A stretch of DNA of 64,000 nucleotides from Phoenix dactylifera (lineage: Eukaryota; Streptophyta; Magnoliopsida; Arecales; Arecaceae). Below are positions 39,410 to 50,731 of this stretch, one piece after another. The stretch is from assembly GCF_009389715.1 (NCBI RefSeq), contig NC_052392.1, forward strand, positions 33,032,125 to 33,096,124, written 5' to 3'. Within the stretch, counting starts at the first letter, position 1; each line of letters opens with the position of its first letter. A program made the position numbers and the translations under genes. Below the pieces are notes generated by a model, which had not been told where the DNA came from, ran no database searches, and saw only the letters and a program-made list of their open reading frames with translations.

Positions 39410-42400
39410 TAGCAAAACATAATAAGGCACTTACTCATTTAAGTCCGGTGGAAAGCAATCTTTCAAACTATTTATTTTTAATGCACTGGTTAGAACATGC
39501 ACTAGTTTCATGCTTGAGCCTCCGCCCAGATATAGGCACACCAAGGTAGCTCTAAGATCAGATATGCTTTGTGATCCCCAGACACTCTCTAATAGCACAC
39601 TTGATCCGAAGCTTTACTTTTGAGGGCTAAACAAGATGGTAAACTTGTAAAGCTTCACATTCTAGCCCGATACCAAGCAATATCCCTCTAGGATCCTCGT
39701 GAAAAGTAAGGCCATCCGCACCGAATCCCAACTCAGCAAGAGACAATCATATGCAAAAAGCAATTGCAATACCAGCTGGGCCCCTGGATTGGGAGAGTAG
39801 GCCTCAAAGGCTTGATACAGGGTTGCAGCATAGATCACTCGGGACAAAGTGTCAGCACAAATGATTAATAAATAGAGGGAGAGAGGGCAAACCCATAGAG
39901 GAGTGGAGGAAGTCTGTCAGGGTGTCATTGACCAAGATGACAAAGGATGGAGAGCAGATACAACCAAGGATCCAGCCGATCCACTTGCCATGGACCCCAA
40001 AGCACCTCAAAAAAAGCTAGAGGAAGTCCCAATGCATCCGATTGTAAGCTCTCTACATGTCTAGCTTGATGGCATGGGACTTTGGCGGACCGAGGCTCTC
40101 TTCAAGTTATGCATAAAATCCTAGGCAAAGAGTATATTGTCAGAAATGCTACCCCCCCTCCCCCTTACACAAAAGCCCCTTGCTCCAGACTAATAAGGTT
40201 GCATGGGCTTCATCCTAGCTACCATGATCTTAGCTACTGCCTTATATAGGGTCGTGCACAAGCTGATCGGCCTAAAGTGACTAGGTGTCGAAGCATTCAG
40301 CCTCTTCGGAATCAAAGTGATAAAGGTACTTTCATGAATCCAGCATACTTCTAGTGGCAAAAAACTGTTAGATAGCCTCCACTACCTCATGACGAATAAT
40401 GGGACAGTATCTCATAAAGAATGGGGGCGGAAAACCGCTTGGCCTAGGCATTCTATCCTCTACCATCAACCAAAGTGCCTTCCAAACCTCCTCCATCAAC
40501 ACATCCACAATCAGGGCACCATTCTCCAAACCATAGACCACCATATCGGGAGGGAGGCAAGAGAAAGACCCATCCCTTCCAACCTATCCATCCACCTAGA
40601 CCTGAAAAAGGAGAGAATCTTGCACATGCTGCCCTCCTCGTTGTCCTCATGGATTGGTGGAAGAATCCGGTATTCTTATCTTCCTCCTGATTTACCGAAC
40701 TCTTGACTTCTGCCACCACAACACCTCCTACTATCGAAGGAGTGATGGGTGGATAATATCCTCCAATGCTCACTCACCTCAGCTAGTGAGAGCCCACCAT
40801 CTTGGTCCTCCCTCAACTAAAGGTCAGATATGGGTGCCTCAACCTCCTCTAGCTCCTGAAGATGTTGTCCATATCTACCCAATTCCATTGACGGAGCCTT
40901 CTCTTGAGCAACTCCAATCTACATGTCACCTGGTACATAGCTTCACCACGCACTAAAATCCTCCAAACACCCTTCACAATATTCCTAGACTTGGGGTAGG
41001 AGATCCATAACTTCTCGAACTAGAAGGGAGTTGCGATAAGAAACAATAGACTCGGTGCAAATAAGCATAGGGTGGTGGTCAGAGGCAATCCGAGGAAAAT
41101 GGCGCACCTGATGCCCAGGGAACCGCTGAACTCAGTCAACCATAGCAAAGCTCTGTCAATCCGTTTCCAGACCCTAGCACTTTTCAATCGGTTGTTGCAC
41201 CAGGTGAACCTAGGTCTAGAGAAGCCGAGGCCAATCAAATCATTCCCTATGATGAAGTCATAAAATTCTCCAGTTCCAACTTTGTGAGAGAAAGGTATAT
41301 TCTCTCTCTTCTCCTAAGGTCCCTAAATGTAGTTAAAATCACCGACCACTAAGATCATAATGCCTTGATCAATCATACAGGGACGTCCTGGAGCACTCAA
41401 CGCTGATGTGCTAGCGTAGACACTAGATAAAAACCAAGAAAAACGTCCAATTTTAATATTTCCACTATAACGTACTGAGTGCAATCATCCATTAGCATCG
41501 CCTAACTCCAACGCACGCCCCCCACCCCACCCCCGCGGCGGGAGCAAGAGTGGGATAGTGTCTTCTCACCTCCAACCTCCACCCTTGAGGCGGTGGCCGG
41601 CGAAACCGGAGTTGCGCCTGAGTCCGACCGAGTTGGGTAGGTTGGGGCCTTCGGAAGCCCACACCCCTCCGCAATCACGGCATCACCAGCGGGTGGAAGG
41701 GGGGCCTGCGGCCTAGACGCAGTCGCCGGAGAAGAGGGCGGAGCACCGAGCGGTCCAATACGGGAGGAACGGGCCAGTCGACGACCGGGGGGGGTGGGTT
41801 CTGGCTCCCAGGTCGCGCCGAATCAACCGAACTATGACCCGACCAACGGGGTGGAATCACGATCGGACGTCCCGGGCGGGGGGCGACGGTAGCTCGGATC
41901 CGGGGATGAGCTTCACGGCTGGGGGGAGGCAGGCATCTCCTCCTCCGGCGCAGGCGGGCTACCCAAAGGGATAGCAGGTCGCGATGCCTCCACCAGGCCT
42001 CCAAAGCCCAGGTTTGGGCCTTCTCCGGTCCGTTCATGACCATTTGAGCCCGGATCGAGGACGGGCTTCTGGGCTGCTTCAGCAGTGACCACCCCGAGCC
42101 CATATCGTCCATCGGGATCTCCAATCCACTGGAATTGAACCCTTTTGGCGAGCCCAGTTCTGCAAGTGGGTCAAACTCGATCTAGGCCCGTCAGGGCGGG
42201 AGTTCTAGCCTGTAGACCTCTCCTTCTCCGGTGAGCGGCGGTGAGCCACTTTGGAGGGCTTCTGCCACCCGTCTGAATCCGGTAGAGAACTGGGCAAGCT
42301 CGGCCTGGGGGGTGGTGAGTTCGATCAGGAAGGGAAGGAGCCCAGCCCAAATGAATCCGGGGTTGAGTCAGACCCTCTCCTCAGACGATGCCCGCCCTTG

Positions 42401-42650
42401 GCAACTTGTGGTTGCCAGATCTTCACAGTAGCCAACCAGGGGCTGAAGATCGACCGCCGACCGAGATCCTTCTGGTCCGACTCAGCTTTGCTCAAGTTGG
42501 CTTGGCGACTACTTCGCTCCACCATCACTGGCTCTGGATTGGCAAAGTTTCCCTATATGGAGCAAAGGGGTGGAATCCGTCGCCGGCTCCGATGGAGAGC
42601 CATGGGAAGAGTTACAAGTTGGAAAAAGTTCAAGCAAATATGTTGTACAT
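39410..42650 (-). mobile_element. Decayed L1-type LINE with endonuclease and reverse transcriptase
   Basis: Minus-strand order is 5' to 3'. A GC-rich, mostly proline/arginine-coding 5' part lies at 42650-41480, perhaps ORF1 or a leader. An endonuclease region follows (VVGDFNYI near 41345; LGFSRPRFTWCNNR near 41220; SDHHPMLI near 41070). Next comes the RT region (RPSGFPPPFF near 40440; an ISDNILFAQ-like stretch near 40150; a SRAYDRMHWDFL-like stretch near 40040; LQLLFAYDCLLL at 39740-39775, in place of F/YADD; ILFSPQK near 39630). Stops and frameshifts are frequent, and the zinc-finger/RNase H end is missing. The FADD catalytic motif is altered to FAYD, so it is inactive. Confidence 0.82.
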
Positions 42651-45600
42651 AGCTTACCCTATATGAGACTTGACTTTGATTTTATGAAACTATACCAATC
42701 ATAATAGACTCTATACCATAATAGCTATCCTTAGCCGCATCCATCAGCTCAACCAATGATGTTATGTGCAGAACTTGAAACTAAAGCCTTTCTATAAAAA
42801 TGGTGTAAACAATTTCATGCTTCCTAGATCAACATTGAATTGGATAAATTTAAGTTTAAATATTAAACAAATATTTTCTCAACAAAAACTTGCCCCATAC
42901 CTAAATTGTAAAGAATTTTTTACGACTTGGTTGTAGAGGATCCATGGCTAGTAGCATATAAAACATAATTGTCATTGAGCTATCTACAATTGCAGATATG
43001 CATCTATCTCAAAAATATCATGGAATATTAGCTTTTTGTAGCATATAATGCTAAAAAAGCTAACTGTAATTGAAAAAAAAATACAAATACTAAACTAATG
43101 CAACCTCCCTGTACCCCCTCCTCTTTTTTTGTGCATGAATTTTTTTTAATGATTTCTCCATTTTTTTCATCGTTCTTATATTACGTACATACATACACGC
43201 ATATATATTTATGTATGTGTGCAAATATATGTATATATTGTTAGTCAAGTTTAAATTATTTGACAATTCTTAAGTTAATTTTTTAAATTTTTCCATGATC
43301 TCAAAAGGCTTTTCGGGTGGCGTTTGCCATTTGACAAAAGACTGGATTTAACTAGAAAAGCTCAAATATTGAAGCACTATAGATTTTTTATTGATTTTTA
43401 TTTTAGTCCCATAATGGATGTATTAATTCAAGTCTAATTACATTTACACCATCTCCAGCCAGGGAAATCTATATGGATTTTTGGGTTTTGGGGCTAAATA
43501 CTATGAACACACATGGCTTGTTGTTGTAATATGTGCGGATGCAGTGTGGGTTGACTTTACATGTGCGTGCTGCATGTTTATAGTTTACTTTTTGGCAAAC
43601 ATTTTATATCTACAGTAAGTTTGATTTTTGGGTTACCGTAAGAGTTAATGAGCATTAATTTATAGGCTACTAGCCATCCAAGATCCTTTTATGGATTGAC
43701 TCGCTAGGCTCTTCTTTTTTTTTTTTGGGCTAAGATGGATGAATCACACAAATCTAGTATTAGTATATTCCTAAGAGTCAGAAAGCGCTATGCTAGTTAT
43801 TGGCAGCCTACAACAACTAAAGGTTGACCATTGGGCTAGCTATTGGCAACCTAGGACAACCTTTTGCAACAGAACCATCAAACTCTAAAGAGATCTTTCT
43901 ACTAGGTCTTATTTGATTTTGCTTAACCACTAGATTTAAAACCATTGGAGGCTCTTTAATGAATTAACTCGTTAGGCTAGCTACCGGGCAATCTACAACA
44001 ATTCTTTTTAATGTAAGTTCTAATTTTATCAAGATCTTTCTACTAGACACTATTAATACACATACATGGTTCTACTAGATTCTATGATATGGGCTCTTTC
44101 ATTTATGACAATTGACCTCAACCAAGGAATGCTTTAGGGGTTAATGCCAAAATTGTTTTCCTATGGGAACTTGAATTCTAAGTAATCTATCTTGTTGTCA
44201 CACATAACTCCAATTCCTAATACAATACAATATTTACAATATTAATTCAAATTAATTTAATTCTATCTAACTTTGGATGATTCTTTCAATATACTATTTT
44301 TAAGTTCATTCTAAACAATTGAAGGAATCATCATATCTCTACTTTCATGTGCTCATACTACAGTACCTGAAAGCTATTCAGATGGAGCTAGAATCAACTG
44401 TGCCTTAGAAGCATTCTCGCTATTCACTTGGATGAGAGAGTCAATTTTACTGTTTAAATAGTGCCTAGCACTAATCCGATCCAGGTATGTCCATTTGTTT
44501 TTATAATTTAATTTTTTTGAATATTTAATAAAACTTTATTTCAATTTTTGAACAGAATTTTTAAAGTTATATTTCTGATTTATGGTTAATTTTTACTAAA
44601 TACATTTTATGTATCTGCAATTACTATTTAAGAAAAGAAGAGAACAAGAAAAAAAAAAATCCAGTTTTCAAATAGTCTTATGTATGATGAACTCCAGATC
44701 AACTACTTGATCTCAAAAGCTTAAAGTGTTAAAAAGAGTCAAACGAAGAATAAGATTGAACATTGATGTTGCCTCTTCCAGTGACTTATACCATTATTTT
44801 ATATGCAATTGTTACCCTTCAAAGAAAACAATTGCAAAATAAAAAGGTAACCATTGATTTTGTGAATGCTCAGTTGCATGTGATGCCAAATATGATAGTT
44901 ATATTTCATTGGCCATTTGGCCTGGCTTCTTTATTCCATTCTTGAGATATATGGGTCAAATGCTAGATGCAATTATTTTGCTCCAAAGTCCCAATTGAAT
45001 TTTAATGCTATACCTACCCTTTATTGTATTTGACTGCCCACTCCTTTGTATCCTTTCACTATCATACAACATTTAACACCTATTCTAGTTTTCTAATTAA
45101 ATATTCAATGGTTCATTATTTTTAAACATTCTCATGGGTTATTATCGGAGCACTACTAATTTGTAATTGTTGTTTCTTGTGTTTACAAGTTATTTTATCT
45201 TCTTGTGTTTGTATACATGTTAATCCATAAATATTTTATATCATAGATCATTCTTTTAAATGTTTTCCTATAGGATTATCCTGTTTCAGTGGGCGCTCTC
45301 CAATTGTTATTATTTAAAATTTTCAACTGCTTTCTAAGCATGACGTCCATCTCCTTTCATACTTAAATGTCAATGGTGTTAGTGGTTCTTACAATAATTA
45401 AAAGTTCTTCAAAAAAATATATTCAAGCCATGTCAATTAAGATGTTAACAAGCTCATATGCACCATAAGATGTAACAAATATATTTTTTCATGAAACAAA
45501 TAAATAATATGTTTCTATCCTAATAAGCATTGTTTATTACTTGGTGTATCACCAATTTTCCATGGTAATTATTTACGCATGTTAATGTAACCAACTTACA

Positions 45601-46329
45601 ATATTCATAGATTTATTATCATACTCAAAGTCTATTATAGAATTGTTATCATACTCAAAGTCTGTTATAGTTAAGCTTATATATACATTCTGTACATACT
45701 ATGGCAAGCGGGTAATTTATATACAAATCAGAGGATTTTATTTTCTTCCTCCCTTGTTTTCCTTCTTCTTTCATCTTCTTCTTTTATCACACTATTATAG
45801 AGTTTCTTTTTAAAACCACCTCCAAGTTGAGACTATTTGCATTACATGGAGATAGTGTTCTTGTTGTGTACATAACATGAACCACAAATATATTTCTATA
45901 ATAGAAAGAAAGGTGTTTTGTTTAACATATGAGATAGACAAGTTGGTCACGCACCATGTTTTTCCAACAAATAAACGTAGTCTAATGATAAAAGAAGTTT
46001 GATCAAGAATTCTCTGCAATGTGTGGTTTGCACTATAAAGTGTTGTGCAACACTGGATGATCATCATCAGAAGATGGACGACTATCAACAACAATATGTC
46101 GTACATGGCACAGTACTCTTCAGTGCAAACCACGCACCATAGTAGATCCTCGCTCCAAAGGTTTTGGCCACTAATGGTGGTCCCAGTCTGGACATCAGCA
46201 AGCCACCAACTCCACTCCTTGTTAGGTCTGTTATTTTTGTCATTTTATGCCATGCTACTTTTGTTTTTTTGAAGGGGGGCATATAGTGACAAACATTTAG
46301 ACAATAAAGCTAACAAAGATGACATTGCT
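42651..46329. other. AT-rich intergenic DNA with a small duplicated block
   Basis: No gene is seen. A degenerate direct repeat lies at 43790-44052, and a short inverted repeat (GTGTGGTTTGCACT at 46021-46034, with its complement at 46122-46137) near the right end. Confidence 0.5.
43790..44052. repeat. Degenerate direct repeat, about 140-bp period
   Basis: Copies at about 43832-43912 and 43973-44052 share GGCTAGCTAxxGGxAAxCTA, ACAAxxxTTTT and AGATCTTTCTACTAG. A partial third copy starts near 43790. No protein is encoded. Confidence 0.6.
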
Positions 46330-47255
46330 ATCGAAAATAACCTATTCAGTTTCTGTAATTCAAGATAGAGGATGGAAGAGAAGGATTTAGATCCTATTGA
46401 GATTTCACCTCCTAATTATACTTTATTAGAGTTTGATAATGAGATGTTGCTTAGGCCAATTACTGATATTGAGATTGACAACACTTTGCGATCTACATTA
46501 GATGATCGAGCTCCAAGCCCTGATGGTTTCTCTCTGTATTTTTTTAAACATTTTTGGCCAATTATTTACAAAGATGCGTGCCTTGAAGTTGAGCAATATT
46601 TGAGTCAAATGTTATGCCTGCCTCAAGAAAACACTCTCTTATTACTCTTGTCTCTAAGAGGTCAAATGCATCGCTACCGTCTCATTATCATCCTATCAGT
46701 TTATGTACTGCCCTCTGCAAAATTATTGCTAAACTGATGGCTAAAAGAATGCTGCATATGTTACATCACTTGATAAGTTTGGAGCAGGATGCTTTTATTA
46801 AAAGCATAAGTATTTCTGATAATATTCTTATTGCCCAGAAAATTATGTATGATTTGTATAGAGCTTCGACCAGACGTAGTTATATGACAATCAAAATGGA
46901 TATGGAGAGGGCGTATGATAGAGTTCGATAGGATTTTCTTTCTATTCTCTCAGCAATTTGGATTCTGTGATGTATAGATTTATTGGATTCATCTGTTTCT
47001 TTTGCTATTCTAATTAATGGGTCTCCCTATAATTCTTTTCAATCTACAATTGGTGTGAGATAAGGTTGCCCACTACCACCCTACTTATTTATTATATATG
47101 CGAATGCTCTATTGAGACGAGATAAGGTGGCCCACTACTACCCTATTATTTATTCTAATGTTAGATGATGTATTGGTAATAGTATATCTATTGTTGTCTT
47201 GCATGATCCATGGATTTCATTTGTTTCTATAGCTAGATGGCCTGCTCCTATTGCT
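46330..47255 (+). mobile_element. Older, decayed LINE: left part (reverse transcriptase)
   Basis: Plus-strand pieces include RAPSPDGFSLYFFKHFWPII (46510-46569). After a frameshift come HYHPISLCTALCKIIAKLMA, EQDAFIKSISISDNILIAQK and MDMERAYDRVR up to about 46930. Then come a GVRxGCPLPPYLF-like segment and, after an internal deletion, VLHDPWISFVSIARWPAP (47200-47253), the opening of the zf-RVT region. The copy is AT-rich and full of stops. Its zf-RVT region resumes at 49007, on the other side of the younger LINE. Confidence 0.82.
47057..47155 (+). repeat. Tandem duplication (62-bp period) within an RT motif
   Basis: GAGATAAGGTTGCCCACTAC (47057) recurs as GAGATAAGGTGGCCCACTAC (47119). Each is followed by a CACCCTACTTATTTATTA-like stretch. 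The unit encodes the conserved RQGCPLPPYLF segment of the dead reverse transcriptase. Confidence 0.85.
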
Positions 47256-48948
47256 ACTATTGCATTACAAGATGTTTTGCACAGTGGTGCCAAAGACTGT
47301 GCTGGTGGGGATTGAGCGGCTTATGCGGAGCTTTCTTTGGGGCTCCTACCGGGGGGGCCATGGGATACATTTGGTGGCTTGGGAGAGAGTGTGTTTACCA
47401 CTGAGGGAGGGTGGGCTGGGGGTGCAGTCACTCTTGGTGCGACGCGAGGCTCTTTTGGCACGGAGGGCGGCACAGCTTGTCCTGGAGCCGCTCGGTCACT
47501 GGAGCCAGGTTATGATAGCCAGGTATGGCCGAGCGGGTCTCGAGGGCCAGGCGATAGGACGGCGGAGGAGATCCTTTATGTGGCGAGAGATTGGGAGGTA
47601 TGTGCCTATGGCCCTGGCGCATTCGAGGTGGCTGATCGGCGACGGGCGGAGTGTTGATGTGATGGAGGATCCATGGGTAGATGCAGTTCCTTTGAGACTA
47701 TGGCCGACGACTATTAGCATTGAGGTGGGGGAGGGACTCCGAGTTTCTGATCTTCTCCGGCCGGGAGAGGCAGAGTGGGATGGTGACAGGCTGGGCCAGC
47801 TATTTGGAGAGCACCTAGTTGAGCGGGTTCGGTCGATTCCCCTTCCGGGATCAGCAGGTCCAGATGTCAGGGTCTGGAGCACTACCTCTCGAGCGAGTGT
47901 TGGGATCGGAGAGGTTGCCAGGCTCCTTCAGTCAGGCTCACAGTTGGGCATAGATTGTGGCTGGGTGTGGAGGTTTGGGCTACACCAGCGGGTTGCTCTC
48001 TTCCTGTGGAAGGTGGCCTGGGAGCGGTTGCCGACATGCTCAGTGTTGTGCAGACGAGGTTTGAGCCTTTCCCCCTCTTGTCCAGACTGCGAGGTGGAGG
48101 AGTCGGTGGATCATGTTTTATTCCACTGCGTATGGGCGAGAGGGGTTTGGAGCTTGACTGGGATTCTGGGGGCCACCTGGAGTGGGAGAGATCTCTTCCT
48201 GGAGGAGGTTCGGCTGTGGGCTAGTGCACCTCAGACACGGGGATTGGCTATCAGGGCGTCTTGTACAGCGTACCAGATATGGCTGGCCAGGAACGCCCGA
48301 GTGTTTGGTGAGCGTCGGCTATCCCTACGTTTTGTGATGGAGCGGGCCAGAGCTCAGGCTGTAGAGATTGTTCAGGTAGAGCCAGCTCATCGACCTTTGA
48401 TAGCTCAGGACATCTGGGGTTCCTATATTGCTTCGGCAGCTCCTCACAGGGTATTCTTTACCTGGGAGCCCCCACCCCCGAGCTTCCTCAAGGTCAATTT
48501 TGATGGCTCTGTCATGGATGGCGGCAGGAGGGGAGGGGCCGGATTTGTTGTTAGGGGCCCGAGTTTTGATGTGGTGGCAGCAGGGGGCCATCGGATTTTT
48601 GATATCTCTGTTCCAGGGGCAGAGCTGCGAGCGGCATGGATGGGCCTGTCTTATGCGTGGCGGGTACTCCGAGCGAGCTCGGTTTTTCTGGAGGGTGATT
48701 CGGCCACGGTGATTAGCTGGATCCGTAGGGGCCCGGGTAGTCATGCATGTGTTCATCCTTTGCTTCGCGACATTTGGACAATGGTGGGAGAGGGGGTTAC
48801 ATTTCAGGCCAGGCATGTATATCGTGAGGCCAATGGGGCAGCCGACTGGGTGGCTGCGTATGTAGCGAGCCACTCAGGAGGCACCCTTTGGGCTGGGGTG
48901 AGAGAGATGCCCGGTGCCTTCGGGACATTTTGTATTCTGACTCCATAG
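47251..48948 (+). CDS. LINE ORF2 C-terminal half: zinc finger and RNase H, open frame
   Basis: The 565-codon frame is uninterrupted. It contains the tail of the RT domain (RLMRSFLWGS near residue 25), a DPWVD segment, a zinc-finger CPDCEVEESVDHVLFHC (about 275-291; CxxC...HxxxxC), and an RNase H domain. The RNase H has FDGS, GAELRAAW, EGDSATVI and REANGAADWVAAYV, so all four acidic positions (D-E-D-D) are present. The endonuclease and the RT catalytic core are absent, so it cannot move by itself. The first codons probably come from the flanking older LINE. Plant L1 elements of this kind are known to have an RNase H domain after the RT. The open frame suggests recent insertion rather than a host function, though co-option cannot be excluded. 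Confidence 0.8.
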   Translation: MLLLHYKMFCTVVPKTVLVGIERLMRSFLWGSYRGGHGIHLVAWERVCLPLREGGLGVQSLLVRREALLARRAAQLVLEPLGHWSQVMIARYGRAGLEGQAIGRRRRSFMWREIGRYVPMALAHSRWLIGDGRSVDVMEDPWVDAVPLRLWPTTISIEVGEGLRVSDLLRPGEAEWDGDRLGQLFGEHLVERVRSIPLPGSAGPDVRVWSTTSRASVGIGEVARLLQSGSQLGIDCGWVWRFGLHQRVALFLWKVAWERLPTCSVLCRRGLSLSPSCPDCEVEESVDHVLFHCVWARGVWSLTGILGATWSGRDLFLEEVRLWASAPQTRGLAIRASCTAYQIWLARNARVFGERRLSLRFVMERARAQAVEIVQVEPAHRPLIAQDIWGSYIASAAPHRVFFTWEPPPPSFLKVNFDGSVMDGGRRGGAGFVVRGPSFDVVAAGGHRIFDISVPGAELRAAWMGLSYAWRVLRASSVFLEGDSATVISWIRRGPGSHACVHPLLRDIWTMVGEGVTFQARHVYREANGAADWVAAYVASHSGGTLWAGVREMPGAFGTFCILTP

Positions 48949-49006
48949 GGTGTATTCGTACCCGTGTTGTATGAAATGACCGCTTTAGCAAAAAAAAAAA
49001 AAAAAA
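47256..49006 (+). mobile_element. Younger, 5'-truncated LINE inserted in the older LINE
   Basis: This GC-rich block starts at about 47256-47270, in the end of the RT domain (VPKTVLVGIERLMRSFLWGS). It runs through zf-RVT and RNase H to a stop at 48946-48948 and a 3' untranslated stretch, and ends with 17 A residues (48990-49006). The left end is inside the gene, as expected for a 5'-truncated target-primed insertion. On both sides is decayed AT-rich LINE sequence that joins up in the zf-RVT region. Candidate flanking duplications (TACAAGATGTTTT left, TACGATGATTT right) are too diverged to trust. Confidence 0.85.
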
Positions 49007-50150
49007 GGATACGATGATTTCTGTAGAAAAGATAAGGAATTAGCCACTTGTTATGCAAATTTTTTTAGAAGAGCTAGCAGCTAAAATATTATCTATTCCC
49101 ATTTCGGTGGGCAATTGTGATGATTGGGATGGGGTCTATAATTATTTTATACTTACTCCTCAACCAAATTGGCATTGCTTGAGTTTGGAAAATGCATGTT
49201 CATCCCAGGATTGCATTGTTTATGTGAAAAATTGCCTGGTATCGTCTACTATGTAAGGGAATTTTGTTTCAACATAGATTTCATATATATTTCAAGTAAT
49301 TGTGATTTATGTTATGAGGCACAGGAGTTTATTCAATATGTTATACTCTAATGTCATATGGCAGTTCAGGTATAGGGAATGGCCCCAATTTTGGACTCAT
49401 TGGCATTTCCTTCTTTATCTTTGAATGAATTCCTTTAGATTATTAGGGAGAGAGATCTTCTTCTCTTGTGAGATACTCTGAAGCAGTTTTTATTTATTAT
49501 ATTGCTTGTTACATATAGCTTGCAAGGAATAAATGTATATTGTAAGGTTTGAAATAGAATACTTGATTGATTTTGCTAAATGCTTCCTTATAGGCTCATG
49601 AATTCCTCCATAATACTTTATCGGAGGATACTTTGATGGTAGGAGCAACCTATATCTCTTTTCAAGCGGTTTCTGCGTCCTCACAAGTCTCTTATTTTAT
49701 TTGGGAGCTACCACCCCTCTATTTTCTTCAAAGTAAACTTTGATCCTAGTGTTCAAGAGAGAGGTGTTTATGGTGGAGCATATTTTATTATTAGAAGTGT
49801 TGATGATGGTTGTAGGTGGTGTTAGAATCTATCACAAATAATGGTAGAATTGCAAGCAACGTCGGAAGGGTTGTTTTATGCTGCTCAAATATTGAAGGTG
49901 ACTAATATTTATTTGGAGACGGATTCTCAGACAACTATTAGATGACTTTCTGATCCATTATCGGCCAAAATCAGACTTCATCCTATTCTCTTGAATTGCT
50001 GGCGATTGCTGCATTCGTTACTTTTATTTAAAATTTTTCATGTATATAGAGAAACAGTACAGCGAATTGGATAGTGTCTTATGTGGCTAATCACATAAGA
50101 ACAACACTATAGAATTCTAGAACACATCTTCCTATCTTATGATTAAATAT
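49007..50150 (+). mobile_element. Older, decayed LINE: right part (zinc finger and RNase H)
   Basis: Directly after the A tail the older LINE resumes: FLEELAAKILSIPIS (about 49056-49100), which in the family lies just downstream of the DPWI segment seen at 47200. Later come a GATTPLFS/VNFDxS-like RNase H opening (about 49710-49745), WRRILRQLLDDF near 49915 (the ExDS segment, shifted), and a VYRExVxRxxWxVSYVANH-like end (50041-50095). Stops and frameshifts occur throughout. Confidence 0.75.
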
Positions 50151-50654
50151 TTTATTTGCGATGTACTTATACTCATTTAGTTTAATTTATCTAATTTACG
50201 AAAAAATGGCTGACAATTTTCCTTATTTGGAAGGGAAACAATTGTGGTGGGTCCCATTGACCTTCTCATGGAAAAATAGCAATTACCTGCTAACATCTCT
50301 CCAAAAATTATTGCCCGTACAGTATGCACGATGCGGCCATTAAACCATGCACGCATCTGGATGCACCATTATAGAAACCAGTGGACTTGATCATGCACCG
50401 GAGGTAATAATTTTCTCGTATCCTTCGGCGTTTTATCATTATTTATCCTACGTACATGGGCCAAGCTAATCCACAGGCTAATCCGATGAAATAGCTATTC
50501 TGTACGAGTAACCTCCTAATTAAATTTATGCGGAGCATCGGATCTGCCGTCTAGTTTTCCATCTAGTTACATGGTCCGGCAATCACTGACCTACGAGTGA
50601 GTGGACGCAAGTTTATAGTCCGCATACAATTATCCATGCAGAACCCAGCTCACT

Positions 50655-50663
50655 CTATATAAT
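50655..50663 (+). promoter_or_regulatory. TATA box of the uricase gene
   Basis: CTATATAAT lies 69-77 bp upstream of the uricase start codon, which fits a transcription start near 50690 and a short 5' leader of about 40-45 bases. Confidence 0.65.
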
Positions 50664-50731
50664 CTAGCCCTTGAGATGGTCCTTACAACATCTTTTTGGA
50701 ACAGAGCGAAAGAAGGGAAGAAATTTTGGCC

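Noticed and set aside
41492..42652. Several 60-150 codon frames on both strands
   Set aside because: They fall in the GC-rich 5' part of a decayed LINE and overlap each other; no host protein resemblance.
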